From CAWJPY01 sp963844865 (GTDB lineage: Bacteria > Acidobacteriota > Thermoanaerobaculia > Thermoanaerobaculales > Sulfomarinibacteraceae): a stretch of DNA of 64,000 bases. Shown piece by piece: positions 6,960-16,675 of this stretch. The position numbers and the translations under genes are program-made. Location of the stretch: assembly GCA_963844865.1 (NCBI GenBank), contig CAWJPY010000019.1:1-64000 (forward strand), written 5' to 3'. Below the pieces are notes generated by a model. That model made no database searches. It had not been told where the DNA came from and was given only the letters and a program-made list of their open reading frames with translations. The first letter of the stretch is position 1. Every line of letters starts with the position of its first letter.

Positions 6960-9518
6960 TCAGAAGCGGACGCCGGGCTCCAGCGCCGGCCGGTGGGAGC
7001 TGTCACCACGCCGGCGCAGCACGCTCTCCAGGCGCCTGAGAACGACCGGCGCCACCGCCGCCGGGGAGAGCCGTGTCGCCACATCGTCGCGCGCCACTTC
7101 GCCGACGGCACGTGCCCACTCCCTGTCGTCGGCCGCCCGTCGCAGCAGCTCCGCGGCCTGGTCCAGGTCGGGCTCGGCCCACAGCGTCCCCCGCCGGTAC
7201 GGCCCCTCGTCCGCGGCGAGGGGCACCAGCCGATAGCCCACCGGCAGGCTGTTTGCCGGGTTCATGAAGTCCACATTCCCGGAGTAGTGCGTGCCCAGCA
7301 CCGGCTTGCCGAGAGCCATCGCCTCCAGCAGCATGAGGCCGTAGCCCTCCGCCCGATGGAGCGAGGCGAAGAGGTCGCAGCTGGCCAGGAGCCGCCACAT
7401 CATCGCCCGGTCGAAGGTGCGATCCACCAACCACACCGGGAGGCCGGCGATGGCGCGCTCCAGCTCGGCCAGGCGCGCGGGCGCGAAGCTGGAGTTGGCG
7501 GTCTTGAGCACCAGCAGCACATCGTCGCGCCCGCCGAGCGCACGCCGGAACACCTCCACCAGGGCTAGGGGGTTCTTGCGCTCGAAGAAGCTGAGGAAGT
7601 CGAAGGCGCCGAGGACCACGAACGCGTCGCTCCTCAGCCCGAACTCCTCGCGGTCGGGAACGACGTCGTCCGGCACCGTCACCGGGAGGGGCACCCGCCG
7701 CACCGGGATCGGCGACACCGCCGCGAAGGCGTCCAGACAGAAGCGGCTGTGGGTCCACAGCTCGTCGAAGTGGGCGAAGGCCGGCCGCCAGCAATCGGGG
7801 AACTCCTCCATCTCCCAGGCCCAGAAGCCGATGTTGAAATGGCCGGCGAAGCGGGAGGGTCCTAGGTGCTCCGCCACCGCGTCGACCTGGTCGGCGTTCA
7901 CCACCAGCAGGTTGACGGCGTGGTCCTCCCCGCCCAGCTCCACGCTGCGGTCGGCGCGCCGCGACCGCACCCCGAGCTCGATGTCGGTGAGGGACACCGC
8001 CACTCCCGCCGCCTCCAGGGCGCGCACCAGGCAGCGCGCCGACTCGCCCACCCCGCTCTCGGTGCGCAGGTAGGCGATCACGTTCACTCCCGGCGGCAGC
8101 GACGGCGGCGCCGGCTGGAACCGTCCGATCCCGCGGGACGGACCGACCTGGCCCGGGACCAGTGATCCGCCCCTCTGGCGCAACCACCTGACCCGCTCCG
8201 CGGGCAGCCGCCGCTTGAGGTCGCCCTTGAGGCGTCGCATGGGTTCGGACATGAACGCCGCCCGCAGCCGGCGGCGCACCGACCGCTGCAGCCGTCGCAG
8301 CGGGCCTTCGTCGCCGAGGCCCCGCGACATGGGCTGGATGAACTCCGGCGCCAGGGCGTACTCGGCCGCTCCGTAGTCCTCCAGCCAGCGGCTGAAAGCG
8401 TCCCGGTCACCGGTCGCGGGTTCCGGGAAGGCCACCTGGAGCTCCGGCCGCGTCGACCACAGGTGATGGAGCAGCCGGGTGACACCCCCCGACGACATGC
8501 CGTAGGGGCAGCTCAGCCACTCCTTGAATCCGTCCGCCACCGCGAACGGGTCGCCGAAGACGGCGCGACCGGTCCCGAGCCGCCGGTACAGGTCGCGGGC
8601 CACGTCGGGCACCGGCGTCCCGTCATCGAAGGCGGCGAAGGCATACCGCCAGCCCTTCGCCTCCCGATGGCCCGCCTCCACGACCATGTGGGCGTAGCTC
8701 TCGAACAGCCCGGCCGCCTCCCCCACGTCCCCGAGCCGGAAGCGGTCCTGATGCCTGGACACATCCCCCGGGCGCTCGGGGTCGATGCCGCTGTAATGGA
8801 AGAAGACCAGCGGCCGGCCATTGACCAGCGCCGGGCTGCCCGCCTTCACCCTGCGTTCGTGCAGGTTCCAGTACGCCACGTCGTAGCCCGGGTGGGTCAG
8901 GATGTGGACCCGTTCGAACATGCCGGGCACCAGGTCGATCCACTTCTGGTCCACGAACAGGCCCTCCTCGACCCGGCTGATGCAGCGGTCGAAGATGCGG
9001 CTCTGCCACCAGCTCAAGAAGGAGCGCGTGACCTCGCCGTCGGCCAGCCCGAGAAACCCCAGGTTGTACGCACCGGAGCGCAGGATGGCCAGCTCGTCGG
9101 GATGCCGGTCGTCGTCGATGGGAGCCGTGAGGTGGGGGATGACGACGATGTTGTTCTCGTCGAGGGCCCGCTCCACCGCGTCCAGGGGGCGGTAGAGGAG
9201 GATGTCGGGGTCGAGGTAGACGACCTTGTGGGCGCCGGTCTCCACGAGATGTTGGAGCAGGTACGGCTTGACTGCCGTGTTCGCCTCCATGACGGTGTAC
9301 TTGAAGAGGAAGGACAGCGGATCGGCCAGGGTGGGCAGCTCCTCCACCGCGAGCACCTCGAATGGCTCCGCCGCCGGGTCGAAGCGATCCTGGACCCGGT
9401 CCACCAGCAGCGTCACGAAGCGTGACCTGGGGTGGTGCGCGAGGAAGCTCGACGCCAGGACGCGGGCGAATGGCAGGTAGTTCGCCGACACGATGGTGCA
9501 GCCGGTCAGATCCGCCAT
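6960..9518 (-). CDS. two-domain glycosyltransferase: DxD-type N-terminal domain fused to a GT4 domain
   Basis: An 852-aa cytoplasmic protein starting at ATG 9518 (MADLTGCTIVSANYL), touching the upstream gene as TGATG. Residues ~1-390 resemble nucleotide-sugar transferases with a DxD metal site: VVYLDPDILLYRPLD, then SGAYNLGFLGL and DQKWIDLVPG. Residues ~470-850 are a GT-B (GT4-like) domain: VIAYLRTESGVGESAR, FDFLSFFERKNPLALVEVF and the donor-site HRAEGYGLMLLEAMALGKPV, where the EGYGL glutamate corresponds to the EX7E region. Two activities in one chain suggest it adds two consecutive sugars. It is the last of four minus-strand genes (12686 to 6960) that overlap by 1-4 bases, so they form one operon. 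Confidence 0.85.
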   Translation of the reverse strand: MADLTGCTIVSANYLPFARVLASSFLAHHPRSRFVTLLVDRVQDRFDPAAEPFEVLAVEELPTLADPLSFLFKYTVMEANTAVKPYLLQHLVETGAHKVVYLDPDILLYRPLDAVERALDENNIVVIPHLTAPIDDDRHPDELAILRSGAYNLGFLGLADGEVTRSFLSWWQSRIFDRCISRVEEGLFVDQKWIDLVPGMFERVHILTHPGYDVAYWNLHERRVKAGSPALVNGRPLVFFHYSGIDPERPGDVSRHQDRFRLGDVGEAAGLFESYAHMVVEAGHREAKGWRYAFAAFDDGTPVPDVARDLYRRLGTGRAVFGDPFAVADGFKEWLSCPYGMSSGGVTRLLHHLWSTRPELQVAFPEPATGDRDAFSRWLEDYGAAEYALAPEFIQPMSRGLGDEGPLRRLQRSVRRRLRAAFMSEPMRRLKGDLKRRLPAERVRWLRQRGGSLVPGQVGPSRGIGRFQPAPPSLPPGVNVIAYLRTESGVGESARCLVRALEAAGVAVSLTDIELGVRSRRADRSVELGGEDHAVNLLVVNADQVDAVAEHLGPSRFAGHFNIGFWAWEMEEFPDCWRPAFAHFDELWTHSRFCLDAFAAVSPIPVRRVPLPVTVPDDVVPDREEFGLRSDAFVVLGAFDFLSFFERKNPLALVEVFRRALGGRDDVLLVLKTANSSFAPARLAELERAIAGLPVWLVDRTFDRAMMWRLLASCDLFASLHRAEGYGLMLLEAMALGKPVLGTHYSGNVDFMNPANSLPVGYRLVPLAADEGPYRRGTLWAEPDLDQAAELLRRAADDREWARAVGEVARDDVATRLSPAAVAPVVLRRLESVLRRRGDSSHRPALEPGVRF

Positions 9519-10612
9519 CACCTTCTTCCCTCCCTCGCAGCCCGCTCGTAGACGGCCGCCGTCTCGCGGGCGGTGCGCTGCCAGCTGAAGCGCGCAGCGT
9601 TGGCCAGCCCCCGCCGCACCAGCCCGCGCCGCCACCCGTCGTCTCCGAGGACGCGCGCGATCGCGGCGGCGATGGCGCTCGGATCGTCGGGGTCCACCAG
9701 CTCGGCCGCCTCACCCGCCACCTCGGGCAGCGACCCACGATTCGAGGTAATGACCGGCGTCCCGCAGGCCATGGCCTCCAGCACCGGCAGTCCGAAGCCC
9801 TCGCTCAAGGAGGGATAGACGAACACCGCGGCGTGCCGGTACAGGTCCATCAGCTCGTCGTTGCTCACGTACCCCAGCTCGACGATGCGCAGCCTCCTCC
9901 CCAGCGCGGCCAGGCGCTCCCGGATGGCCTGGTTGCGCCAGCCGCCGGGACCCACCACCGCCAGGGTCAGCTCCACGGCCGGCGTCCGATCCAGGAGGAG
10001 CAGGGCGTCGAGCAGCCCCACCAGGTTCTTGCGCGGCTCCAGGCTCCCCACCGCCAGGACGTACGGACCGTCCAGGCCGGGACGCGTCGCCACCGTGGCC
10101 GCTGCCTCCTCGCCGGCGGCCGGGCGGAACAGGGGATCCGGCGCCTCGTGCACCACCACCACGCGCTCCGGGGGCACGGCCACGAGCTCCACCAGCTCCC
10201 GCCGGGTGTGGTCGGACACGGCGACGAACAGCGCCCCGCGGGCCACCGCCTCCACGAGGCCGGCCGTGGCGCGGGTACGGTTCACGACGGTGTGGTACGC
10301 GGGGTGGGTGAGCGCGGTCAGGTCATGTACGGTGGCCACCAGGGGTGTCGGCCCCGGCGGCGGCAGGGCGGGCCCGGTGCTGTGGAAGACGTCGAGGGCG
10401 CCCTTCCGTTCCGGGCCCGTTCCCACGAGGACCTCCGGCGGCTCAGGGTCAGAGAGGCGGTCGTCGGAGAGGTCGAAGAGCAGCAGATCGGGGCCGTCGT
10501 CCAGCTCCATCAGCGCCCTCAGGAGGCAGCGCGCGTAGCGACCGATGCCGTCGGCGATGCCGGCCGCCTTGCCCACCTCGATCCCCACCCGGAGCCGGCC
10601 GTCTTCGGTCAT
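9518..10612 (-). CDS. GT4-family glycosyltransferase
   Basis: A 364-aa retaining glycosyltransferase of the GT-B fold. I chose ATG 10612 (MTEDGRLRVGIEVGKAAG), which overlaps the stop of the preceding gene as ATGA; the frame is open further upstream only by chance. Domain evidence: N-terminal GIADGIGRYAR acceptor loop, VATVHDLTALTHP, VLAVGSLEPRKNLVGLLDAL at the start of the donor domain, and YPSLSEGFGLPVLEAMACGTPVI with the EX7E motif. This resembles mannosyl- or rhamnosyl-transferases of O-antigen clusters, but the sugar cannot be read from sequence. Confidence 0.88.
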   Translation of the reverse strand: MTEDGRLRVGIEVGKAAGIADGIGRYARCLLRALMELDDGPDLLLFDLSDDRLSDPEPPEVLVGTGPERKGALDVFHSTGPALPPPGPTPLVATVHDLTALTHPAYHTVVNRTRATAGLVEAVARGALFVAVSDHTRRELVELVAVPPERVVVVHEAPDPLFRPAAGEEAAATVATRPGLDGPYVLAVGSLEPRKNLVGLLDALLLLDRTPAVELTLAVVGPGGWRNQAIRERLAALGRRLRIVELGYVSNDELMDLYRHAAVFVYPSLSEGFGLPVLEAMACGTPVITSNRGSLPEVAGEAAELVDPDDPSAIAAAIARVLGDDGWRRGLVRRGLANAARFSWQRTARETAAVYERAAREGRR

Positions 10613-11574
10613 GGGCGCACCTCGGGCGTCACCGTGCCGAGAACCTCCCGGAGACGATCCAGGGTCGCCGCCGGCAGGTCCCCTCGCGTCGCCGCGCGGG
10701 CGAGGGCGGCGGCCGCGCGCTCCACCATCTGCCGTCCCCGACGCGCCGTCGGATCGTCGCGAAGCCAGCGGGCCAGCGGTCCCCGTCGATCGCGAGCCAG
10801 GAGGTACGCCCGCAGCAGGGCCTGCTCCAGGCGCGGTCTGTGCGTACCGTAATAGTGGATCTGGGAGCAGCGGTAGTGGAGCCTGGCGGCGGCGCCGAGG
10901 CGGCCCCCGCCGCCGGCGTGGACCACCGTCGCTCCCGGGGCGTGGCCCAGCCGCCAGCCTCGCGCCCGAAGCCGCAGGCACAGGTCGGCGTCTTCGAAGT
11001 AGAGGAAGAACGCGGGATCGAAGCCCGCCACGTCCTCGAAGGCGCGGCGCCGGACGAGGAGGCAGGCAGCCGTGTACCAGCCCGGCCCGAGCGCCGCCTT
11101 GAGCAGGCGCTCCACGGGCCCGTGGTTGAGGGCGGCGCCTTCGAAGGGGTTGCGCAACCGCTGCACCACCTCGCCGGCGAGGCTCCGGTCGGGCGCCCAG
11201 GAGAAGCGCGGCCGGCCGTCGACACCCACCAGGCGCGGCGCCACGAGGGCGAGCCCGTCATCCGCCTCCAGCACCCGCCGCATCTCTTCCAGGGCGCCAG
11301 GTTCCAGCCAGGCATCGTTGTTCAGGAGCAGCAGCTCCTCGCCGCGGGCGCAGGCAGCGGCCAGGTTGTTGGCCACCGCGAAGCCCACGTTGTGGCCCAT
11401 CCGGAGCACCCGCAGATGGGGGAAACGTCGCGTAGCCGCCGCGAGCGAGCCGTCGGCGGAGTCGTTGTCCACCAGGACGACCTCGAGGTCCGGCGGCGGC
11501 GGCTCGCCGAGGCTGGCCAGGCAGCGCTCCAGCCAGGGCTCCCCGTTGCGGTTCACCACCAGCACCGAGATCAT
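10609..11574 (-). CDS. GT2-family glycosyltransferase
   Basis: A 321-aa inverting GT-A enzyme. It begins ISVLVVNRNGEPWLERCLASL, has VVLVDNDSADGSL, the NVGFAVANN segment and LLLLNNDAWLEPGAL, where the NDA triplet takes the place of the DxD metal site, then FDPAFFLYFEDADLCLRLRARGW, the usual ED catalytic region of rhamnosyltransferase-like GT2 proteins. It overlaps both neighbours by four bases (ATGA at 10609-10612 and 11571-11574), so its place in the operon is fixed. The C-terminal ~60 residues are Arg/Ala-rich and poorly conserved. Confidence 0.88.
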   Translation of the reverse strand: MISVLVVNRNGEPWLERCLASLGEPPPPDLEVVLVDNDSADGSLAAATRRFPHLRVLRMGHNVGFAVANNLAAACARGEELLLLNNDAWLEPGALEEMRRVLEADDGLALVAPRLVGVDGRPRFSWAPDRSLAGEVVQRLRNPFEGAALNHGPVERLLKAALGPGWYTAACLLVRRRAFEDVAGFDPAFFLYFEDADLCLRLRARGWRLGHAPGATVVHAGGGGRLGAAARLHYRCSQIHYYGTHRPRLEQALLRAYLLARDRRGPLARWLRDDPTARRGRQMVERAAAALARAATRGDLPAATLDRLREVLGTVTPEVRP

Positions 11575-12686
11575 GGCTCGAGCGCCCTTTCCAGCTCCGC
11601 CACCAGACGCCGCGAGCTGGCCTCCCAGCTCAGGCCTGCCAGTACCTCACCGGCCCGCTCCTGGAAGGCGGGCGCGGCGGCGGCGGGGTCGGCCAGAAAC
11701 CGTCCCGCCACCTCCACCACCGCCCCGGTGGTGAGCTCCGGCACCCGCAGGGGATAGTCCGGCCACAGCTCGTCGAGGGCGAGACCCGGGCCGACCAGGG
11801 CAGGGGTCCCGAAGGCCAGGGACTCCAGGGGGGGCATGCCGAAGCCTTCGTAGCTGGACAGGTAGACGGTGAGCTCGGCGCCACGGTAGAGCGCCTCGAG
11901 CACGCAGTCATCCACGAAACCGAGCAGCCTCACCCGCGCGCTGATGCCGAGCTCGGCGATCCACGCGCGCAGCCGTTCGGGCCGCCGCAGGCGATTGTCA
12001 CCCACGACCACCAGCCGCAGGTCCGGATGCTCGGCGGCCAGGACGGCGAAGGACTCCAGGACCAGCCGTGGCTGCCGCCGCTCGAGGATCGAGCCCACGG
12101 ACAACAGGTAGGGGCCGGACACGTCCAGTGCCGCCACACGCTGGGTGGCGTCGCCGGCAGCCGGCATGAGCTCTCGCCCGACCCCGGCGGGCACCACCCC
12201 GAGGCGCTGCGCCTCCACCCCGTAGCGGCTCGCCACCTCCCGCGCCATGGGCGCGCTGTCCACCAGCACCCGGCGGGCCACGCGCGCCGCGCGGCGGGCG
12301 AGCAGCCGCCGCCGCCACCGCTCGCGCCAGGAGAAGTCGGCGGGGAAGCGCTCGAAGGACAGATCGTGCAGAGTCACCACCGTGGGGATCCGCACCCCGA
12401 AGGGGACGGTGTAGGCCGGGCAGTACAGGAGATCCAGATCGTCGTGCCGCAGCTCGAGAGGCATGACCGCCTGCTCCCACAGCACCCGGTGGCCGGTGAA
12501 GCCGGAGAAGTGAGGGGTCACATGGGGCGCCTCGAAGAGGGGGTGCGCGAAGGGTCGTCCCGCGAAGAAGAGGTTCCACTCGCTCCCGTGCGCCCAGCAC
12601 TCCAGGCCGCGGAGCATGCCCGCGAGGTAGCGGCCGACCCCGGTCGGCGACCCCTCCATCTCGGCCGCGATCACCCCCACCCTCAT
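11571..12686 (-). CDS. GT4-family glycosyltransferase, first gene of the minus-strand operon
   Basis: A 371-aa GT-B enzyme. ATG 12686 (MRVGVIAAEMEG) has GAAGGAG six bases upstream and is preferred to the open extension to 12743. Features are SPTGVGRYLAGML (acceptor loop), VVTLHDLSFERFP, YLLSVGSILERRQPRLVLESF and LSSYEGFGMPPLESLAFGTPALV with the EX7E motif. It starts a four-gene operon (11571, 10609, 9518, 6960). It is divergent from the glycosyltransferase at 12839, with about 150 bp between them for promoters. Confidence 0.88.
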   Translation of the reverse strand: MRVGVIAAEMEGSPTGVGRYLAGMLRGLECWAHGSEWNLFFAGRPFAHPLFEAPHVTPHFSGFTGHRVLWEQAVMPLELRHDDLDLLYCPAYTVPFGVRIPTVVTLHDLSFERFPADFSWRERWRRRLLARRAARVARRVLVDSAPMAREVASRYGVEAQRLGVVPAGVGRELMPAAGDATQRVAALDVSGPYLLSVGSILERRQPRLVLESFAVLAAEHPDLRLVVVGDNRLRRPERLRAWIAELGISARVRLLGFVDDCVLEALYRGAELTVYLSSYEGFGMPPLESLAFGTPALVGPGLALDELWPDYPLRVPELTTGAVVEVAGRFLADPAAAAPAFQERAGEVLAGLSWEASSRRLVAELERALEP

Positions 12687-12838
12687 CGGCCGCTCCTTCG
12701 GCCGCGGCGGCGCGCTCCGCCCCCCGTCCTCATGACCGTCCACGCCTCCTCCGAGCCCGTCACCGCGTCATCCTACCCCAGCCCGTAGGGTCGCCCGGCC
12801 GGTCCCCAGCCTGCCGCGCTGAGGTATGATGCCCGCCC

Positions 12839-14140
12839 ATGATGCGGCGGCTGTCCGCCACCCTGCGTTTCTTCGCGGACCTGGCCCGCGACCTCGCCGG
12901 CACCCTGCGCGGGCGCTGGCAGCGCTTCCAGCGCCGGGTGGTCCAGGGCGAGAGCATCGCCAGCATCGGCGTGGACATCTACCCCCTGCTCGAGCAGATG
13001 ACCGGCGTGGGCTGGTACGAGTGGAGCCTGTTGGAGGCCCTGGATGCCCGCGACGACGGCCTCACGTTCAACCTCTACGCCGACACCTTCCCCGGACCCG
13101 CCGACCCGGTGCCTTCCGCGCCGCCCTTCGGGCAGCGCATGCGGCTGCGGGTGCACCCGATACCGTCTGAGATCCTGCTCCCCATCCGGACCACCAAGCA
13201 ACTGCTGACCGCGATCGTGGAGCCCGTGCTGAGGACCCTGGACGGCAACGACGTCCTCTTCGCGCCCAACTTCTTCGCCCACGACAACCACCTGCCCCAC
13301 GCAGGCGCGCTGGTGGCGACCGTGCACGACCTCGCCTACGCGGTGCTGCCGACAACCGTCGCCCCCGAGACCCTGGAGCAGATGCGGTCGCGCATGCCCC
13401 ACACGCTGTTCCACGCCGACCGCCTCATCGCGGTCTCCGCGGCCACGGCCGGCGACCTCGCCGAGCGCCTGGGAGCGAGCCGCCGCCGGGTCCACATCAT
13501 CCACGAGGGCCGGGACCCCCGGCTCGAGTCCACCGCCGACGGACCCGGGGCCCCTGCCGACGACGTGCCGGCGCGCTACCTGCTGTTCGTGTCCACCATC
13601 GAGCCCCGCAAGAACGTGCTCGGCGTGCTCCGCGCCTTCCGGCTGGCGGTGGAGTGGGGCTACGAGGGATCGCTGCTCCTGGTGGGGCGCTGGGGATGGC
13701 GTACCGACGCCATCCGCCGCGAGCTCGCCTCCTCGCCGGTGCGGGAACGGGTGGTCCACCTGGACTACGTGGATCGCGAGCGGCTCGGGCAGCTCTACCG
13801 GCACGCCGACGCCCTCCTCTACCCGTCCTGGATGGAAGGCTTCGGCCTGCCGATCCTGGAGGCCATGACCTGCGGCACGCCGGTCATCACCTCGGGCCGG
13901 TCGTCCATGCCCGAGGTGGCCGGGTCGGCCGCGGTGTACGTCGATCCGTCCAGCCCCCACAGCATCGCCTCCGGGGTGGCGTCGCTCCTCGCCGACGACA
14001 GCAACCGCCGCCGACTCGTCCGCATCGGCCGCGAGCGGGCCGGCCGCTTTTCCTGGGAGCGCGCCGCCGCCGCCACCGCCCAGGCGTTGCGGGCCGCGGC
14101 CGGGCTGCCGGTCGCGGGCGACGACGACTACCGCGTCTGA
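12839..14140 (+). CDS. GT4-family glycosyltransferase
   Basis: A 433-aa GT-B protein with an N-terminal extension of ~45 residues (MMRRLSATLRFFADLARDL) that may be an amphipathic membrane-associating helix. The core has MTGVGWYEWSLLEAL, LVATVHDLAYAVLP, LLFVSTIEPRKNVLGVLRAF, and YPSWMEGFGLPILEAMTCGTPVITS with EX7E. It is the only plus-strand gene between two minus-strand transferase operons. It is convergent with the sugar-1-phosphate transferase ending at 14179, with 38 bp between. No terminator hairpin is evident in that gap. Confidence 0.87.
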   Translation: MMRRLSATLRFFADLARDLAGTLRGRWQRFQRRVVQGESIASIGVDIYPLLEQMTGVGWYEWSLLEALDARDDGLTFNLYADTFPGPADPVPSAPPFGQRMRLRVHPIPSEILLPIRTTKQLLTAIVEPVLRTLDGNDVLFAPNFFAHDNHLPHAGALVATVHDLAYAVLPTTVAPETLEQMRSRMPHTLFHADRLIAVSAATAGDLAERLGASRRRVHIIHEGRDPRLESTADGPGAPADDVPARYLLFVSTIEPRKNVLGVLRAFRLAVEWGYEGSLLLVGRWGWRTDAIRRELASSPVRERVVHLDYVDRERLGQLYRHADALLYPSWMEGFGLPILEAMTCGTPVITSGRSSMPEVAGSAAVYVDPSSPHSIASGVASLLADDSNRRRLVRIGRERAGRFSWERAAAATAQALRAAAGLPVAGDDDYRV

Positions 14141-14178
14141 AGGGTCATTCTCCGAGAGCGCCGAAGGGCTGCGAAGGC

Positions 14179-15577
14179 TCAGCGGCCGCTCTGCCAGGCC
14201 AGCCGGAGGGTGCGCCACAGGATCTTGAGGTCCAGGGCCAGGCTCCAGTTCTCGATGTAGTACAGGTCGTGCACCACCCGCTGCCTGATCGAGGTGTCCC
14301 CGCGGTAGCCGTTGATCTGCGCCCACCCGGTGACCCCCGACCGCACCCGGTGGCGGGCCTGGTACTCGGGGTAGCGGGAGCGGAAGCGCTCCACGTACTC
14401 CGGCTGCTCGGGGCGCGGCCCGACCAGCGACATGTCGCCCTTGAGCACGTTGACGATCTGCGGCAGCTCGTCCAGGTTCAGCCGGCGCAGCACGGCCCCC
14501 ACCCGGGTGACCCGTGGGTCGTGGGTGCGGGTCCAGTGGGGTTGGCCGTCGGCCTCCGCGTCCACCGCCATGGAGCGGAACTTGTACAGGCGGAAGGAGC
14601 GGCCGTCGAGGCCCGGTGCGGACCTGGGAAAAGAACACCGGGCCGCCGTCCTCGCGCTTGATGAGGAAGGCGATGATGGGGAACATCCAACCGGTGAGGA
14701 GCAGGACGCCGACGGCGCCGAGGATGTCGAAGGCCCGCTTCACCACCTGGTTCCAGCCGGCCAGGGGGATGTGGGTCAGGTTGATGATGGGCAGCCCGTC
14801 CAGGTCCTCCACGCCGGCGCGGAGCACGTAGTACTGGAGGAGGTCCGGCACCACGCGGATCTCGAGGAGGAGCTGGCCGGCGCGGCGGATGAGCTGTGCC
14901 GTCTTGTTGTGGGCCGCCAGGGGCAACGCCAGGACCACCTGGTCCACCCGGTGCTCCCGTGCCGCCCGCTCCAGGTCGGCGGTGGTGCCCAGCACCGGCG
15001 CGCCGTGCATCGAGCGCTGCTGCTTGCCGGGATCGTCATCCAGGAAGCCCACGATCACGAAGCCGTACTCGGAGTGGGCGCGCAGCCGCTCCACCACCTC
15101 CCTGCCCAGGGCGCCGGCGCCCACCACCAGCACGCGCTGCAGGTTGCCTCCGGATCGACGCAGGGCGGTCAGCGCGGCGGAGATGAGCCAGCGGGAGGTG
15201 ATCACCAGCACCACGTCGACGACCGCGAACACGGCCAGGAACAGGCGCGAGTACTCGAAGGCGCGGTAGAAGGTGAGGCCGGCCGCGAGCAGGATCGTGG
15301 CCAGGAACACCGCCATGCCCACCCGCAGTGCCTCCTCGGCCCGGGAGCGCAACCGGCGCCGCTCGTACAGCCCCTGGAAGTAGAACACCGCCAGCCACAG
15401 CAGGGAGACCACCGGGATCAGGCGCAGGTAGGCGTCCAGGGGCGGCACGCCCTTGGTGACCGGATGGATCTGGACCTCGAAGCGCAGCCAGTAGGCCAGG
15501 AGCACCGCCGCCGCACCGGCCGCGAGGTCGCCCAGGATCTGCAGTGCGACGTGGATCTGACGGCGGCGCCGGATCAT
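14179..15577 (-). CDS. polyprenyl-phosphate sugar-1-phosphate transferase (WbaP/WcaJ type), frameshifted
   Basis: About 465 aa. Residues ~1-150 contain four or five hydrophobic segments (LQILGDLAAGAAAVLLAYWL, VVSLLWLAVFYFQGLY and others), then a CoA-binding-like Rossmann domain (VLVVGAGALGREVVERL), a re-entrant membrane helix (FDILGAVGVLLLTGWMFPII) and the catalytic bacterial sugar transferase domain with LDELPQIVNVLKGDMSLVGP and SGVTGWAQINGYRG. The enzyme starts a lipid-linked glycan by loading the first sugar-phosphate onto undecaprenyl phosphate. One surplus C near 14612 splits it: RTG/LDGRSFRLYKFRSM is restored when removed. Start ATG 15577 (MIRRRRQIHV). It follows the transferase operon at 15582 by five bases. 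Confidence 0.88.
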
Positions 15578-15581
15578 GGAG

Positions 15582-16675
15582 TCATCCCAGGGCTCTGCCG
15601 TAGCCGAGCCGGTCCAGGAGGAAACGGAAACGGAGCTGGAACGCGGCCCGGGAGAAGGGCTCCGCACGGGCCCGCAGCGCGGCCGGATCCCATGACCGCT
15701 CCAGGAGCCGGCCGGCCGCCTCCCGGAGATCGTCCACTCCGCCGTGCTCCGCCAGAGCGCCTTCACGGCCGTCGCGGACCACGTCGGCGGTTCCCGACGA
15801 GGCCAGCCCGATCACCGGCGTGCCGCACGCCAGCGCCTCCACCGTGACCATGCCGAAGTCCTCCACGTTGGGGACCAAGAGGGCGGCGGCGCGTCGGTAC
15901 GCCGCGCGCAGCTCCTCCCGGGACAGCCAGCCCAGGAAACGGACGCCGGGGCCCGCCCGCCGCCGCAGCTCGCGACGCTGGGGCCCCACGCCCACGATCT
16001 CCAGGGGACGACCGAGCCTCTTCGCCACCTCGATTGCAACCTCCACCCTCTTGTACGGAACCAGGGCCGCAACTGTCAGGAGGGCGTCGCCGCGTTGGCC
16101 GCCCGGGGTGAAGAAGTCGGTGTCCACCGGCGGCGGGATGACCTCGGCGCTGCGGTTCCAGTAGTGCTTGATGCGCCAGGCCACCAGGCGGGAGTTGGCG
16201 ATGAGGCGGTCGACCCGGGCCGAGGACACCATGTCCCACTGCCGGAGCCGCGCCAGGCGGACGCTCAGGAAGGGGAGCAGCACCTTGGGCATCTGCCTCA
16301 GGTACAGGTTGCGCTGGTCCCAGGCGTAGCGCATGGGGGTGTGGACGTAGCTGAGGTGGTACGCCCCCGGCGGCGGGATCACGCCCTTGGCCACGCAGTG
16401 GCTGGAGGAGATCACGAGGTCCGCATCGCCGAGGTCGAAGTTCTCCACCGCGGCCGGCATGAAGGGCAGGAGATGCCGCCAGCGCGACCCCCGTGGGACA
16501 GCATCTGCAGCCAGGAGGTGCGGATGGGATGGGCCTCCAGCTCGGCGTTCGAGCTGCCGGGCCTGTGGATGAGGGTGTAGATCGGGGCGTCGGGGAACAT
16601 GCGGGCGATCTCGTACAGCACCCACTCGCCGCCCCGCATGCCGGTCAGCCAGTCGTGCACTAAAGCGACCTTCAC
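15582..16675 (-). CDS. GT4-family glycosyltransferase, frameshifted near its N-terminus
   Basis: About 364 aa. Reading starts at ATG 16675 (MKVALVHDWLTGMRGGEWVLYEIARM), a standard GT4 N-terminus, and moves to another frame near 16491. It then continues as HLLPFMPAAVENFDLGDADLVISSSHCVAKG, YVHTPMRYAWDQRNLYL, LLTVAALVPYKRVEVAIEVAKRL and VPNVEDFGMVTVEALACGTPVIGL. The YVHTPMRYAWD block is typical of mannosyltransferases in exopolysaccharide loci. ATGA at 16672-16675 overlaps the upstream transferase. The single indel is probably a sequence error, because both halves keep family motifs. Confidence 0.85.

Noticed and set aside
12773..15766. A 997-codon minus-strand open frame
   Set aside because: Only residues between 15577 and about 14612 are family-like. 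The rest is shadow of the plus-strand glycosyltransferase at 12839; the true C-terminus is in another frame ending at 14179.
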